A DNA stretch of 64,000 nucleotides from Dryocosmus kuriphilus (taxonomy: Eukaryota > Arthropoda > Insecta > Hymenoptera > Cynipidae). Location: NCBI GenBank assembly GCA_038277395.1, contig CM076189.1, positions 113,071,267 to 113,135,266 of the forward strand, written 5' to 3'. Below the pieces are notes generated by a model that made no database searches, was not told the origin of the DNA, and saw only the letters and a list, made by a program, of their open reading frames with translations. The translations under genes were made by a program, and so were the position numbers. The first letter of the stretch is position 1, and the number at the start of each line of letters is the position of its first letter. Shown here in pieces: positions 1-11,091 of the stretch.

Positions 1-689
1 AATATGAGAAATTGGAGAAAAGCGAGAGAGTGTGACGTGTACCCTTTTCTTTTGATTTTTAAATCCAAAAAAATTAGTCTGGTCAGACAAGGGCACGCAC
101 AAGGCGACCCGAAACAAATTCAAAATTCAAAATCAATCTTAATAACAATACAGTCCAAAGCTCCCGAATTCAACCTCAATAGAACTAAAGCCAAAATTGA
201 AATAAACAAACCAAAACTCGAAAACGGAAAACGCAATGGAACCTGAAACCTCAAAATACGAATCTCCAAAATTACGGGCGCCAGTCCTTTCTTAGGACAC
301 TTACTACCAAATCTCTAAATTTTATTCGGATCGCCAGCTTTGCCGTTTAGCTCAGCCTCTAATAATTATTAGATTACCGTAGAGGGGTTGGGTCGAACAT
401 CATTAAGTATAACTCACAAAGCCTTTCTTTAAAATTCATAAAATCAAACATTTATTCAGGAGAAAAGACAATGGCTTCAATATAACATTCAAATGGGATT
501 AAAACAAGTTAAGAACAAATTAATAAAATCTCTATAAACATACAAATTCAGATGATTCATAAAGGCCTCGATAAGAAATTGATACATCTTAAACTATAAT
601 GCAAATAACAACAAAAAAAAGGAAACAAAAGTTGTGGCCAGCAGTGAGGAAGGGGTGTGAAATCGTCCACTAAACTACTAAATTTGCGG
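1..689. other. Unassigned AT-rich DNA
   Basis: I see no supportable gene here. The longest open frames (80 and 87 codons) have ordinary low-complexity composition and no family resemblance. The stretch contains no recognisable transposon ends. Confidence 0.5.
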
Positions 690-1050
690 CAGAACATGTT
701 CGGAAAGGGGGGTAGTTTAGCATTTTGAATACAAAAATAAGAGGTACCATAATCATCGAATACAGCCATGTTCGGAACTATTAAAATGGGGAATGCAACA
801 CCTTTCAAAATTTTCAACACTATGTTTAACTATTTAAAACTATATTAATTTGGATGAACTGAGGACACAACATGTTCGGAGAAGGGGGGAGGGGTGATTT
901 ACCGTTTCGATAAAAAAATAAGCGGCACTATAACCATCGAGAACAGACATGTTCGAAACTATTAAAATTGGGATTACAACATCTTAATAAATTTTCAATA
1001 CTATATTTAACTATTTAGAACTATATTAATTTGGGTAACATGAGGACACG
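690..1050. repeat. Two-copy direct tandem repeat, about 180 bp
   Basis: Two diverged direct copies begin near 690 and 869. Each starts with AACATGTTCGGA plus a G-run, continues through an ATCGA...ACATGTTCG(G/A)A block, and ends with CTATATTAATTTGG followed by GAGGACAC. It is non-coding and looks like a local tandem duplication inside an unidentified element. Confidence 0.7.
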
Positions 1051-1920
1051 GAAGACTACGGTTCGGTAAATGGGTAGAAAGAAAAGAGAAGGGGTTTCTA
1101 ATAATTTTGACCGGCTTTTAAACTTCGAAAAACTGACAGGGATTTGGGGCGAGAGTGGGTTTGGGACTACTAAAACGGACCACATTCACAATTTTAGGAC
1201 CAGGCCGTCGATTAGAATACAAAAAAAAAAAAAGCTATAATCTAACATCATAATTTAAAATGAGATAATAAAATTAAAATCACGCAGAAAACTCAAGGGG
1301 CTCGCCCTTCGGCACTCCATAATGGGGGGGGATTCAAAACGACATCATAAAAATTTCACTCAATTTGCTAATTAATTAAAGAACAATGGATCAGCTAGGG
1401 AACTCAAATCTATTTTGAAGTCGATATGAAACGAAAATAACAACTAAAAAAAAGGGCTAAACACCTACCTGGGCCATTTCACAGAGTAAAGAAAATCCTA
1501 CCTCAAACCTTTACACGTTGTGCGCCTCTCGTTTCTCCTCAGGTCTCGATGCCTTCGGTTCACAAAAACGAATGTCGTCGAAACTAAGTATCGCATCATG
1601 CCTAAACTGGACATCGGAAGTAGGAAGTGAGGGGCGGTACGGTGGGAGATCGGATGTGTAGAATTGGGAGAGAGAGCCCGCGTCTCTCGTTCGCGCTCCT
1701 GATTGGTTTGCCTTGTCGCCTGTCCTTCTCTTCTCCTAGTCTTCCTTCCTTCCTTTTCTCTCCCGCGTCGACGTCCGAGAATTCCAGCGTTATCCTTGTT
1801 TCTTGGGTGAAGCGCTGCTCATCACGGGGTCGGGGCAGAGGGGTGACTGGATCCCTTTAAACTGTATCCGAGGCGGACGTCCATGTTTCTCAAATATGAC
1901 CTCGAAAACAGTAAAAAGTC
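1051..1920. other. Unassigned stretch, relatively GC-rich at 1,500-1,870
   Basis: Base composition rises between about 1,500 and 1,870 compared with the surroundings, with CG dinucleotides and pyrimidine runs. This would fit an old retroelement end or a promoter-like fragment, but no protein family, LTR pair or exon structure can be shown. The overlapping short frames at 1,627-2,057 are not convincing coding sequence. Confidence 0.35.
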
Positions 1921-2226
1921 TCAAAGACAAAATCGTTCTACCCTCTTTCTTACAGGGCGAACTAAGCAAAGAACGAAATCATTCTACCACTTTTCTTACT
2001 GGTAGAACTATTTCAAATAAAACTAACAATGGTCGTACCTATCCTCACTGGAACTGATGCCTGGGTCTTGGATGGTCACCATTACTTCTCAAAAATATCC
2101 TCAACCGGAACTTGCCTAGTATCTTGGACAACTGCAAAAATATCCTCAACCGGAACTTGCCTAGTATCTTGGACAGCTAATATTACCACTCTTCTTCCTC
2201 TTCAACTGGTACTGGCCTGGTATCTT
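1921..2226 (+). repeat. 45-bp in-frame tandem repeat and related degenerate units
   Basis: A 45-bp unit occurs at 2,090-2,134 and again at 2,135-2,179 with almost no change, and a decayed third unit lies near 2,197-2,226. In one plus-strand frame (2,029-2,340) this gives a 15-residue repeat containing SSTGTCLVSWT. Just upstream, two looser copies of a TTCTACC...TTTCTTAC segment (about 1,935 and 1,980) suggest the same duplication habit. I do not recognise the peptide, so a translated gene is not claimed. Confidence 0.6.
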
Positions 2227-2654
2227 ATAAGTAGGAGATGGCGAACGAAAACTCGAAATTGGACAAGCCGGAAGGAAGAACTATGTGAAGGTCGCCGGAC
2301 AGTAGAAGCCTTGCTGGGTGGAGGTGACGACAAACCCTAATCGACGACTCAATGAAGAGGGTAGCGGGGACTCTCAGCTTGTTAATTGGGGTAGTTTTGC
2401 GATCCAAGGGACTCAGACGAATTTATATAAAACAAAATAAATAATATGAAAAATAGTAAACTAGTCTAAATTACATCTAAATTAAACGCTAAGGAGTGCC
2501 GAGACTGCCGTCAGCGTCAGACCACGTGATAAAAGAGATCACAAGCAACGGTTATTATTTTTCTAAAATTTTCTAGAATTTTCAAAAGTACTAAAATTGA
2601 CGTTTGTGACGTGTAATAAAATTGCAACGTCACAAGAGATAAATAAATAATAGA
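2227..2654. other. Unassigned stretch
   Basis: No recognisable gene or element. It is AT-rich with scattered CACGTGAT and GACGTGT-type words, and it ends at the LINE fragment that follows. Confidence 0.4.
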
Positions 2655-3400
2655 AAGATGGGGGTTGATTGAGGAATCAAAATATAATTAGTGGTGTAAG
2701 GTGATGAAAAAGGAAGGCCTACCAAAGTATCTAGAAAGTGGAGGAGGAAATGGGAGATGGGTAAGAATAGCAAGAATTAGTTTGCAAAACGTGATAAGGA
2801 AAGGGATGTGTTGGGAAGAGCAGGAAAATAGAAGGCGCAGAATATGTCGGTGTGAAAAGGAGACTTGGGAGCATGTTTGGTGTGGATGTAGAACAGGGAT
2901 GGAGGAGAGCGGTAGTTGGCAAGAGAATGTGGAAAAGTTCTTAGTGGATGTAGGATTAGGGGAAGAATTGATGAAGGGTTTAGAGGAGGCTAGAATGCCT
3001 AGTTTTAAGGGATGGGCGGAGTGAATGTGAGGAATTGAAACGATTTACGTAAAATAAAAGTGAAATAAGGCGAAAACGGAAGTCGCGTAGGAGTGTTAAG
3101 ATTGCAGATAGTAATAATAAATTGTAAAAATAAATTAAGTAGCGGCTGCGTTTCACTTGCTCTCTCTCGAACGTTCTCGGGCGATCTCGTTCGCTTACTA
3201 GATCATTCACCCGTTAGCTTCAGTTTCAATTTACGCTCGAGTATAAGATAATGGTAAGCTTATAGATATAAGGATTAAGAATGTTAATTGTAAATAGGTG
3301 TAAATAGTCATTTTACGTAAGGATTGTGTAATGTTGTAAGAAACGGAAGCCATGTGAACCCTGAGGGAAACATTATTAAATAAAGAAAGTTTATAACCGT
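2655..3400 (+). mobile_element. 3' end of a purine-rich LINE (ORF2 C-terminus plus 3' UTR)
   Basis: The plus-strand frame 2,701-3,024 matches the C-terminal part of the full-length LINE at 43,905-49,034. It has the KMEGVPGYL-like segment (here KKEGLPKYL), then a basic stretch, then a cysteine/histidine knuckle of the form CRRCEKETWEHVWCGC that parallels CRVCRYERESW...HVLERC near 48,575-48,625. The 3' UTR ends in CCCTGAGGGAAAC...AATAAA, resembling the CCGTGAGGGAGAGTAATAAA end of the other copy. The rest of the element is absent, as expected for 5' truncation during target-primed insertion. It directly abuts the type A array. Confidence 0.75.
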
Positions 3401-3404
3401 TCAA

Positions 3405-3648
3405 ATTTTTTCATTGAGACTTTTAAAGCATTTAAAGGTTTTTGAAATCTTTGAATTCATTGGAAGAATTGTAAAGTTTGGTGAAGTATTTAAAAATTTT
3501 TGAACGTTTTTGAAGTATTTCAAAACCTAGATGTGTTTTACAGTCATTAGATTTCTTTAAAGTTTCTGGAAGTGTTGTAAAGCGCTTTTGAGCTCTTTGA
3601 ATTCTTTTATAGCCTTTAGAAGTCTTTTTTATTATATTATATATTATA

Positions 3649-3680
<32 letters not shown>

Positions 3681-4440
3681 TAAGACTTTGAAGCATTTTG
3701 AAGTTTTGTGGAATTTTACCAAGTCATTTTAATTCTATTGTAGCCTTTGGAAGGCTTTGTAGTATGCTGAAGGCTTGGGATGGGATTCGAACATTTTGCA
3801 AGTTTCTGATGAATTTAAGGTCTTTTGAATTCTTAAAATTTCTGAAGTCTGCTGAAGTATTTTGAAGTCATTGAAGTTCTTTGAGTTCTCCTAAATCCTT
3901 TTGACACAGTTTGATGTTTTTGAAGTCTTTGAGGTGTTGGAAGTCTTGGATATTTTTGAATTTTTGAATTCTTTGAAGTCTTCTGAAGTCTGCTGAAGTC
4001 TTTTGAAGTATTTTTATGTCATACGTGCATGTGAGTATAATCTTTATGGAACCTTTAAAATCCCTTAAAATTAGGAGGGTTTTTGAAAATCAGTAAACGG
4101 CAATTAAAATCTCACCAAACGATGAGTTTATTGACATGCGTAATTATAATTCATAAATTCCGTAAGAAATGTCTGAATTTCCAAAATAAAGTAAAGTTAT
4201 TAGAATCCCTTCAAGTAGAACGAAATGTTAGAAAATTCTTTAAAATTGTGGAAATAAGTTTGTGTCCTTTCTAGTTATTCTTCATAGACACTTTTGATGC
4301 ATTTACATCCTTTTCAATACTTTGAATTCTTTTGAAGTTTCTTGACGCGTTTTGAAGCATTACGATGTCATTCGTTGAAGTGGACAATAATTTCTAGAGA
4401 ACAATTAGAATTTACAATAATTAGGGAAAGTATTTAAAAA
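3405..4440. repeat. Degenerate ~10-bp array, TTTTGAAGTC type (type A)
   Basis: Dozens of imperfect copies of TTTGAAGTCTTT with 9-11 bp spacing form the block. A (TA)n microsatellite sits at about 3,635-3,680. Two higher-order landmarks at 4,018 and 4,365 (CGTGCATGTGAGTATAAT and CGTTGAAGTGGACAATAAT) are 347 bp apart and recur with the same spacing at 24,000 and 24,350. The array is the 3' flank of gene A on the minus strand. Confidence 0.85.
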
Positions 4441-4635
4441 TCAGTAGAAAGTATTTGGAATTCCATAAATTACTGTGATTATGACTTATACGATTAGACA
4501 CACATAAATTCCTTAATATATATCTAAGCTTCCAGAATAACGTCTACATACTAAAATCGCTTAAAACCTTGAAACACATAAAATACCCAAAATTTCAAGG
4601 AAACCGTCAGAAATATTGTAAAATATATAAAAAAA

Positions 4636-5138
4636 TCATGAAGGTTGACCCAGGCGTAACTGAAGGTAAGGACTGGCCGGAGGTTGTTCACCATGTGGTA
4701 AATTAGGCCTGCTGCTAGTACCTCGTAACGTATTAAAACTTTCCAAGCGTGAAAAAAAGATCCTGCTTCCAGGCACTATTACGAAAATGTTGTTGTCCGC
4801 AGGAAAAATAACCATCCCATGTCTGTATACTTGGAAATTTCGAGCTAAAAAGTATTTAGTATCTATCCAAAATGCAGCGCGACTTGGAAGAAGAGGCTGA
4901 GGATTCTCACTTCGAGGTTGACTATCTGGTACATAAGGATTTGTTTCGAAGGCCAGATGCATATTCAATGGTGATACTATAAAAACGGAACATTCCTGAG
5001 CATTGGGCTGCTGATCAGAATGCAACCAGGCGGGTAAAGCGTATGGATCCATCGGAATCATAGGCTCTTGGAAATCAGTGCCATCCATCAATTGCACACG
5101 AACATAGCCTACATGTACCCCGATAAAGTCAGCTGCTC
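4636..5138 (-). CDS. Gene A, terminal exon 3: secreted EAR-motif protein (paralogue of the exon at 52,544)
   Basis: The last coding exon of a spliced minus-strand gene encodes 166 residues plus TGA. The acceptor is read as TTTTCTTGTGTCTGTCTTAG followed by GAGCAGCTGAC. The first two bases complete a codon begun in exon 2, so it is a phase 1 acceptor. The continuous frame extends upstream to a Met at 5,184, but that part is intronic.

Seen: YVRVQLMDGTDF, a MIP...LPAW segment, then PSRAAFWID, NFQVY, PADNNIFVIVPG. All of these recur in the 52,544-52,962 exon with about one third identity by eye. The C-terminus is proline-rich and ends YLQLRLGQPS, an LxLxL EAR-like motif absent from the other copy. 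There are no transmembrane segments, and only one cysteine lies in this exon.

I do not recognise the main domain. An intact frame surrounded by decayed transposons suggests it is a maintained gene. Confidence 0.78.
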
Positions 5139-5279
5139 CTAAGACAGACACAAGAAAATGGACATTTAACATGTTTTTGCACATAAATATAGAATCACCT
5201 ATCTCCGGTTAACAATTTTTTTGGTTAGGCGCAAACAACAGACATTGGTAAGTTACTCCTTAAAAGAAGGGGTAACCAG

Positions 5280-5460
5280 TGGAGACTTCAGGCGTATACC
5301 TACTGCTGAAGTCCATTGAAGCCCTTTGAAGTCTTTCAAGCCTTTTGCAGTCTTTGAAGTCATTGATTCTCTGGAAGTCCTGTGAAGTCGTTTAAAGCCT
5401 TTCAAATTCTCTTGAAGACTTGTGAAGTGTTTTGAAGTTTTCGAAATCTTTTGAAGATTT
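5280..5460. repeat. Type A array remnant in gene A intron 2
   Basis: Short run of GAAGTCTTT-type units beginning after GACTTCAGGCGTATACC. The same junction and order occur at 27,610-27,790, which marks this as part of a duplicated segment. Confidence 0.75.
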
Positions 5461-5800
5461 ACAAAAAATGTCCCCCAAGTGTCAGTCGCCGATTTTGATA
5501 ATATTGCAATATGCTATAATGCTTTGAAAGATAAGAGACGTATTTTCTTTGTCGGCCGATACGTACTTACAGGGAGTAAAATCTACACCTAAAGCCTACC
5601 CGCGAAAATAGGTTTTTCGGAATACTTCACAAACGAATAAAGATATTGCAATAAGACCAACATCAAGATATTCAGAAGAAAAAGACTATGAAACTGCTCG
5701 ATTCTTAACTTTAAGGGCTGCAACTCCTATTTAAAAAAAAGACCCTATATTTTAAAGCACTTTTCGACTACAAAAGCATTAGTATCTATATATTTTGTAA
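5461..5800. repeat. Segment duplicated at 27,795-28,136
   Basis: About 340 bp matches 27,795-28,136 closely, for example AAGTGTCAGTCGCCGATTTTG, then AAAGATATTGCAATAAGACCAA. It contains no gene I can name. Because the array on one side and the Pao LTR on the other are also shared, the match reflects one large duplicated block rather than two insertions. Confidence 0.75.
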
Positions 5801-6687
5801 TAGGTTGATAATGATTGGTGAAAGACATTATTTAATTTTCACTTAAGTTTATTGTAAAACATAATGAATCTAGAATGTGGCACGTACATTTGACTAAACA
5901 AATATTGCAAGATTAATATTCTCCGACTATACAAAAGCTCGAAAGTTATCTGTCGAGAACTCAAGATGTAACTAACTTTGACGAGCAGGGATGATCTAGA
6001 ATAGCTCTAGGACTCTTAATTTTAAAGTGGGGAGGGTTATATATGTACGTAGCGATTGGTTAAAGCTAGTATTGGAGGTATTGAGACATGCCTTCCTTTG
6101 ACAGTGCAGATTTTAACGTAAATCTCAAATTGAGTGGCAACAGTACGTTGAAACAGCGTATATTGAAATTGTCTGGGTCGTTTCAGTCGTAATGTGCTAG
6201 AAAGGTACGCAGGGCAATAAGAACCTCTCCTAAGCTAGGATTATCTTAAATTTACAGTGAGTGCGATAGTAAATCTGGTTGTGAAAATTACAAATTTTAG
6301 TTTATTGTGGTCCAGACTTCGACGCAAGAATTACCATCTGCGAGTTTATTGTATGGTTCAACTGAGACATTCTTGGTGTAACAGGTCGAGAGAAATGATA
6401 CTTCGGAAACAGAAAACAGCTTAAGCCTGCTATTGGATTTATAACATGAACCTATCGTTTTTCATTCTAGCAGTCTTCTTAGGATTCAAGAATATTTCCA
6501 AAATGATTCAAACATTCGTTTATTGCTTGAGAAAGCTTAACTAATGTAACCTTCGTACCTCTATCTAAACTATGAAGGAATTTTTAAGTTCCGCTCGGAA
6601 CACCCCACCCCCTTTGAACGGTTCCGGTTCAAAAAAAATTGATATGATCGTTGCACTATGAGTCTTTAATAAACATAAGTTATTTTT
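5801..6687 (-). mobile_element. Pao element A, 3' LTR region (left part)
   Basis: This is the 3' end of a BEL/Pao retrotransposon on the minus strand. The boundary TGTAATAGG... at 5,801 recurs at about 28,137 and 31,899, the latter being at the other end of element B, so this sequence is in the LTR. The exact inner LTR boundary is not visible. It is interrupted at 6,687 by an R1-like LINE and resumes at 8,511. Alignment to 28,137-28,960 is continuous apart from a deletion of about 60 bp in copy B near 28,790. Confidence 0.65.
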
Positions 6688-6688
6688 T

Positions 6689-8511
6689 AACACGGCTGGG
6701 GCCCTTGACCAGGCCACCGTGCGCGTCTTCAGGTTGCGGACAGAGGGGCCCTGTACCGAGAGTTTCTGCTGAATATGGTTACAAAGTTCAATAAGCAGTC
6801 GCGGACAATGGTCCAGGGCTGATCCCGAAGGAAAACCCCCCAAGCCATGGCGTGAACAACCGTGCCTAAGGCTGCGTGGCACCAGGGTTGTGGTGTCGCA
6901 AACGGTGTCTCTAGGTTACCAGGTCACCTCCTAGAGTATTGAGACCTTACCCTCGCATGCGGGGCTCTACGAGGGTGAACCTCGACTTCCCTAGCTTCTC
7001 GTGGGACTACTATGGAGAATATTTTAAACAAAAGCATTTGCGAGGAATTGGAAGGTGAGCTCTTTTGAGTACCGACTGGGTATCTAGATGGGGATCAAGA
7101 TATGTGAGGCGAAAGGAAGTACCGAATTAAGTACTAGGATTAACGAGGGGACTAAAGCGGACCTAGAAGCCAAGTTAACTCTTGCACCGGCTACCGGAAA
7201 ACGAGCAAGAGCACCCACCGAGCGTCCCGAAGTGACAAAAGCCCACAGGCCGCCGGCGAAGAAACTAAAGTCGCGGAATATCTCATCAAAATTCGACGCA
7301 TCAGAGACGGCAAGGATGCAAGAAGATCAGATATTAAAGAAGAAAAGAGGGGCAACAATGAGGCGCATCCGCCCAGATGCAGTCCTCATTAAACCGACGA
7401 AGGGCGTAGTACCTACGCCGACGTTCTGAGAAACCTGAAGGAGAAGGTGTCCCCTGACGAACTGGGTGTTAAAGTCAAGGGAGTTAGGGAGACAAAAAAC
7501 GGAGAGGTGCTCATGAAATCAGAGCTACGACGGAGGAGAGAAGCAAACTTTCCTCCGCCATTAATGAGGTTTTCGGTGATCGGGGTGATGTCCGGGATCT
7601 TGTCCCAATGGTGGAAGTTGAGATCACGGACATCGACTCCACGACGAGTGCAGAGGAGGTAAATGTGGCCCTGAAAAGGCTCTTTGGGGAGAGGCTGACC
7701 CATGACCTCAGGGTCAACATGACGAAGAGGCCCTGTAGAGGCAGACTTAAGGCATATGCCAAGATGAGGGAAGACATGGCTCCGCGGGTGATCCGGGCAG
7801 GCCACGTAAAAGTCGGCTGGATCTCTTGTGGAGTCCGCAAGAAGAGCGAGGCACAAAGGTGATACCGATGTCACAGCTACGGGCACCGGGCAAGCAACTG
7901 CGAAGGACCAGGTCGCACGAAGTGCTGCTGGAGGTGTGGAGGAGAAGAGCACCAGGCAGCGGATTGCACTAGCGTTCCGCGGTGCTATCTGTGTGCCGAA
8001 AGGAAGGAGAGACCCCGGACCGACCATATTCCGGGGACAGCAAGATGTGCAGTGTTCAGAGAGGCAGACCCTAGAAGACGGCCTCGATAAGAGTCCCGAG
8101 GAAGCATTAAATAAATGGGGGAACATAGGAGGACGCCGAGGCACGGCGTAGGTATGATGGAGTCTGAGGAGAAATGTAGGAGCATAGAGACATTTAGTGA
8201 CAAAACTATGCGAGATAAGCTCCTCGAGAGCCGGAAATTTGGTAGCAGCGGGTGAGCAGGCCTAGACACCAGAAGAGTACCCAGGGTACGACAGGGATGA
8301 CGGAAGAGTCGCCAACGCGACTATAAAGGGGCCTCTGCTCATGATGTAAAGCCTCAACGGGCAGTACCGTGAACAGATCCAAAGGCCCAGGAAACGGAGA
8401 TTTTAGGTTTAGCCAGTAGGTCCAGACCCGTCCTGGAGGAGTCCGGCACTACGTCTATAAAAGATTTCCCCTTTTTTCCTCCGGTAAAAAAAAAAAAAAA
8501 AAAAAAAAAAA
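6689..8511 (+). mobile_element. ORF1-only R1-like LINE inserted in Pao element A
   Basis: A 1.8 kb insertion with a 3' poly(A) run (about 8,485-8,511), flanked by TTATTTTT on both sides. The uninterrupted target is preserved at 28,955-28,990, so the boundaries are secure. The sequence goes from the 5' UTR through an ORF1 (gag-like) coding region straight to a short 3' UTR. No endonuclease or reverse transcriptase is present. The 5' UTR has the CTCGCATGCGGGGCTCTACGAGGG stem region typical of insect R1-clade elements. It is absent from the duplicated copy, so it arrived after the segment duplicated. Confidence 0.8.
7088..8145 (+). pseudogene. R1-like ORF1 (gag-like, zinc knuckles), frameshifted
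   Basis: Starts MGIKICEAKG and runs to about 7,400 (DAVLIKPTKG), then shifts frame into YADVLRNLKEKVSPDELG, shifts again near 7,520 to VPMVEVEITDIDSTTSAEEV...LFGERLTHDLRVNMTKRP. After a TGA at 7,861 it continues with three cysteine knuckles: CHSYGHRASNC, CWRCGGEEHQAADC and CYLCAERKERP...HIPGTARC. The order, a basic N-terminus, a central domain and three CCHC-type knuckles, is that of R1/TRAS-clade ORF1, which binds the element RNA. At least two frameshifts and one in-frame stop make it non-functional as read. Confidence 0.78.
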
Positions 8512-9140
8512 TTATTTTTGAAAACTTACATCTAGTGTAAAGTATGCAATGTTGATAAATAATAAGTTGACGTACTAGCAATATACTAGCAATACATGAA
8601 TAGATATCATACGAAATACTAAGTCAGAGCAGTATCCACTAGAAGTGGACAAAGTTTCATTACACATCACTTGTAGATGCCTTCAGCTGTCTTCACAGAG
8701 AATACTCTCACGATACTCTCCTTTCCAGAATAAGTATCAATGATTCGATCCATGTTCCACTTTAGAGTTGGTGCATTGTATTCATTGGTGAGGACTATAG
8801 GTCCGATAGCAATTATTGCGGAATTAGAATGCAATTTGCTACGAACAGTGAACTCGTTTAAGTATTTCTTGTGCCAGCAGCACCAGAAATGTTGTCTCAT
8901 ATGCTGTGCCTGTTCCCATAATGAAAGACTAGCATGCTTTTCGTCACGTAGATCTTCCCGAGGGAAGATCGCTCGAGGTCCACCAACAAGGAAATGGCCT
9001 GGTATCAAGGGACGTAGATCTTTGGGATCAGAGGATATTAGACTGAGTGGGCGGGAGTTCAAGATTGCTTCAGTTTCTTTCACGTAAGTATGAAATTGTT
9101 CAAAAGTTAACGGCATCACCAGCTGTGTGCAGAAAGCGGT
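8512..9140 (-). pseudogene. Pao element A: integrase C-terminal (DUF5641-type) domain
   Basis: The frame 9,119-8,667 (minus) reads ILNSRPL...FLVGGPRAIFPREDLRDEKHASLSLWEQ, then WHKKYLNEFTVRSKLH, then PIVLTNEYNAPTLKWNMDRIIDTYSGKESIVRVFSVKTAEGIYK. This is the distal integrase core plus the DUF5641 domain that ends Pao polyproteins. 8,512-8,666 is untranslated and joins the LTR region across the R1-like insertion. The paralogous copy is at 29,110-29,420. Confidence 0.85.
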
Positions 9141-9765
9141 ATATAAAAGATTTTACTGCGGCTTCTCACAGAGCGACGAAATACAGAGTTTCAGGAGGAA
9201 TAAATGTTCAATTTATTGCCTGACCTTCTTAGTATCCGACGAATTTAGTATTTTGTGTTGTAGAATTGATAAGTTGGTCAAGCTCTTCTAATCGTTTGAT
9301 TACACCACGAAAGATTGTACCATTGTCAGGTCGAATTTTTTATGGTTTTCCGCGTCGAGAAATAAATTTTTTAAACAGTCAAGAAAGGATTCTGTAGTAA
9401 GATCGCTTGTGAGCTCAAGGTGCACAGCCTTATTTGCGAGGCACACGAAAACTGATACGTAAGTTATCATTTTCTTAGCATTGCGATATCGTCTCTCTTT
9501 GATATAAACAGGTGCGCAGAAGTTGACTCCGACATTCAGAAAGAGTCACGAGTATTCTAGTCGATCCGCGTGTAGGTTTCCCATTGGACGATTGACTTTT
9601 CGAGAATTATACCTACAGCATTTGACGCAAATGTGGCTTACCTTTCACGTCGTACTTCGACTATTGACGGGCCTGTATCGGTCGCGCACCGAATAGAAAG
9701 TAGCTTGGCCCCCTGCGTGCGCCAACGCTACATGATTATCGCGAATAATAAGCCCTGTCACGTGA
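9141..9765 (-). pseudogene. Pao element A: integrase core, degraded
   Basis: In shifting minus-strand frames this encodes an integrase-like region, including a CVKCFRVKP-like zinc segment near 9,610-9,640 and a KKVKVYVSVFVCLANKAVHLELVSD-like stretch near 9,400-9,480. Frame changes are frequent, so no single open frame spans it. It sits in the correct order between the H2C2 domain to the right and DUF5641 to the left. Confidence 0.6.
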
Positions 9766-10403
9766 TTACTTATGTGGAAGCACGATCGGATGCATTTGAT
9801 TGTACAGTAGATCTGCATTGGTAGCCATATCGCCTACTTTCATGATTCCCTTGTTTAAGAAAGGTTTGAGATCAAGAACTTTATTTTTAACTTTAACTAA
9901 TCCCTTGTGTATTAAGCTATCAATGTCTTTTTCGAAACTAGCTAATTGAGTGAGCTTCATAACTTGATCATCTAAAATTTTTATTTCCTTTTCAGATAAT
10001 TTGCCTGCTAATCTATGTGAGTTATCATTTCTTGCTACGTAATAGAATCGTGAACAATAAGCAAGGACAAGAATTAATTTTTTAAATGAGGAAAATCGTT
10101 TAAAAATTGTCTCAGTCCCGTTGAGATTGTCCGATGCAGTAGTCGGCATTGCTACCTGTGGTGGAATGGAATTAACTTCAGAAACCTTGTTCTTTTTGAG
10201 TTTGAAATTAGGCCAAATTGAAACATCTTGAATTCACCAACAAGGACCGCGCTGCCAAAAGTTACTCTCGGAGATACATTTATCTGGTCATTGGCCGCGA
10301 GAACATAGATCAGCGGGATTGTCAGTTGTGAGTACATGTTTCCATGTAATACTTGCAAAATTTCTTGTGACCTCATGTATTCTAGACACACGATTGGAAT
10401 CAA
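9766..10403 (-). pseudogene. Pao element A: RNase H end and integrase zinc-binding region
   Basis: The minus frame 10,149-9,766 gives KLILVLAYCSRF..., LSEKEIKILDDQVMKLTQ and MKVGDMATNADLLYNQMHPIVLP, the linker and H2C2 part of Pao integrase. The adjacent frame 10,403-10,152 has an EIQ...TWKHV...NPAD-like region (seen across a frameshift) that precedes it in complete elements. Confidence 0.7.
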
Positions 10404-11090
10404 AGGTTTTTAATGTATATGGTGAAGTTTTCAATCAATGGAGAGTGATTGTAAAGTCTGAACAAAATATAATTTGGCTAAACTCTATGTGCTCTAAGGC
10501 TGCAGAAGTGGCTTCATATAGGCGTGAAAGCAAAAGACCACTGAACAATTCCAATCGTGGTATTGCTAGTTTCTATGTTGGAGCTACTCAAGATTTAGAG
10601 CATTCTAAAGTCGAGAAATGCTGGCCCGGCTGATCTGGTGAGCGCAAGTAATTACAGGTCCCGTAGCCTTTCTCAATGGCTTCGCAAAGTCCGTGCAATT
10701 GAATATCAATTGCATCACATGCAACTATGCATCGACTAAATCTGAGTTTATTTAAGAGTGGAAATTGTTGTTGAAAATTCAACCTCTCTGATTGAACTTT
10801 GTCATGAAGAAGCTCGTCACATGCAACTTGGAGCGTCCAAAGAATTTGGATTAATATTCTTCCATATAAAGTGATTGGACACAGTAGAACTAAAGGGTGG
10901 AATATTTTTGCCACTCCAGATAGAATAACTCTCTTAGTTCGATTCTTTTGATTCTGAGGACGTTTGACAGTATAGATAATCGCTTCTTCTTTTGAATTCC
11001 AACATAGCCCTAATGTTAGTGCTTAAGATAAGTATATTCGGGCTCATGAGGACAAGCTTCGCCTTAATGACCACAAATGGGGCCACATCT
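10404..11090 (-). pseudogene. Pao element A: reverse transcriptase thumb and RNase H remnant
   Basis: The minus frame 10,914-10,588 reads MAKIFHPLVLLCPITLYGR, then ILIQILWTLQVACDELL, then CDAIDIQLHGLCEAIEKGYGTC. These are the connection segment (canonical IFDPLGLLAPV...KILIQ.LW) and the RNase H start of Pao pol. The 5' half of pol and all of gag are missing because the element is cut at about 11,090 by the inverted-repeat transposon. Confidence 0.75.
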
Positions 11091-11091
11091 C

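Noticed and set aside
3405..4440. Short regularly spaced repeats that could suggest a CRISPR array
   Set aside because: Units are about 10 bp, degenerate and contiguous without unique spacers, and the DNA is eukaryotic.
5139..5184. Met start at 5,184 giving a 182-aa unspliced protein
   Set aside because: The segment contains a good polypyrimidine tract and CTTAG. The paralogue at 52,963-53,008 is equally intronic, and its encoded residues are not conserved.
5566..5590. Possible micro-exon with GTAAGT donor (minus strand), also near 27,902
   Set aside because: The acceptor is not preserved in the second copy, and phase and length do not fit the gene family.
6290..6420. Possible tRNA or small RNA because the sequence is perfectly shared with 28,615-28,745
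   Set aside because: No cloverleaf can be drawn. Sharing is explained by segmental duplication of the Pao LTR region.
7413..8144. 243-codon minus-strand ORF
   Set aside because: Antisense to R1-like ORF1 with its zinc knuckles; no similarity of its own.
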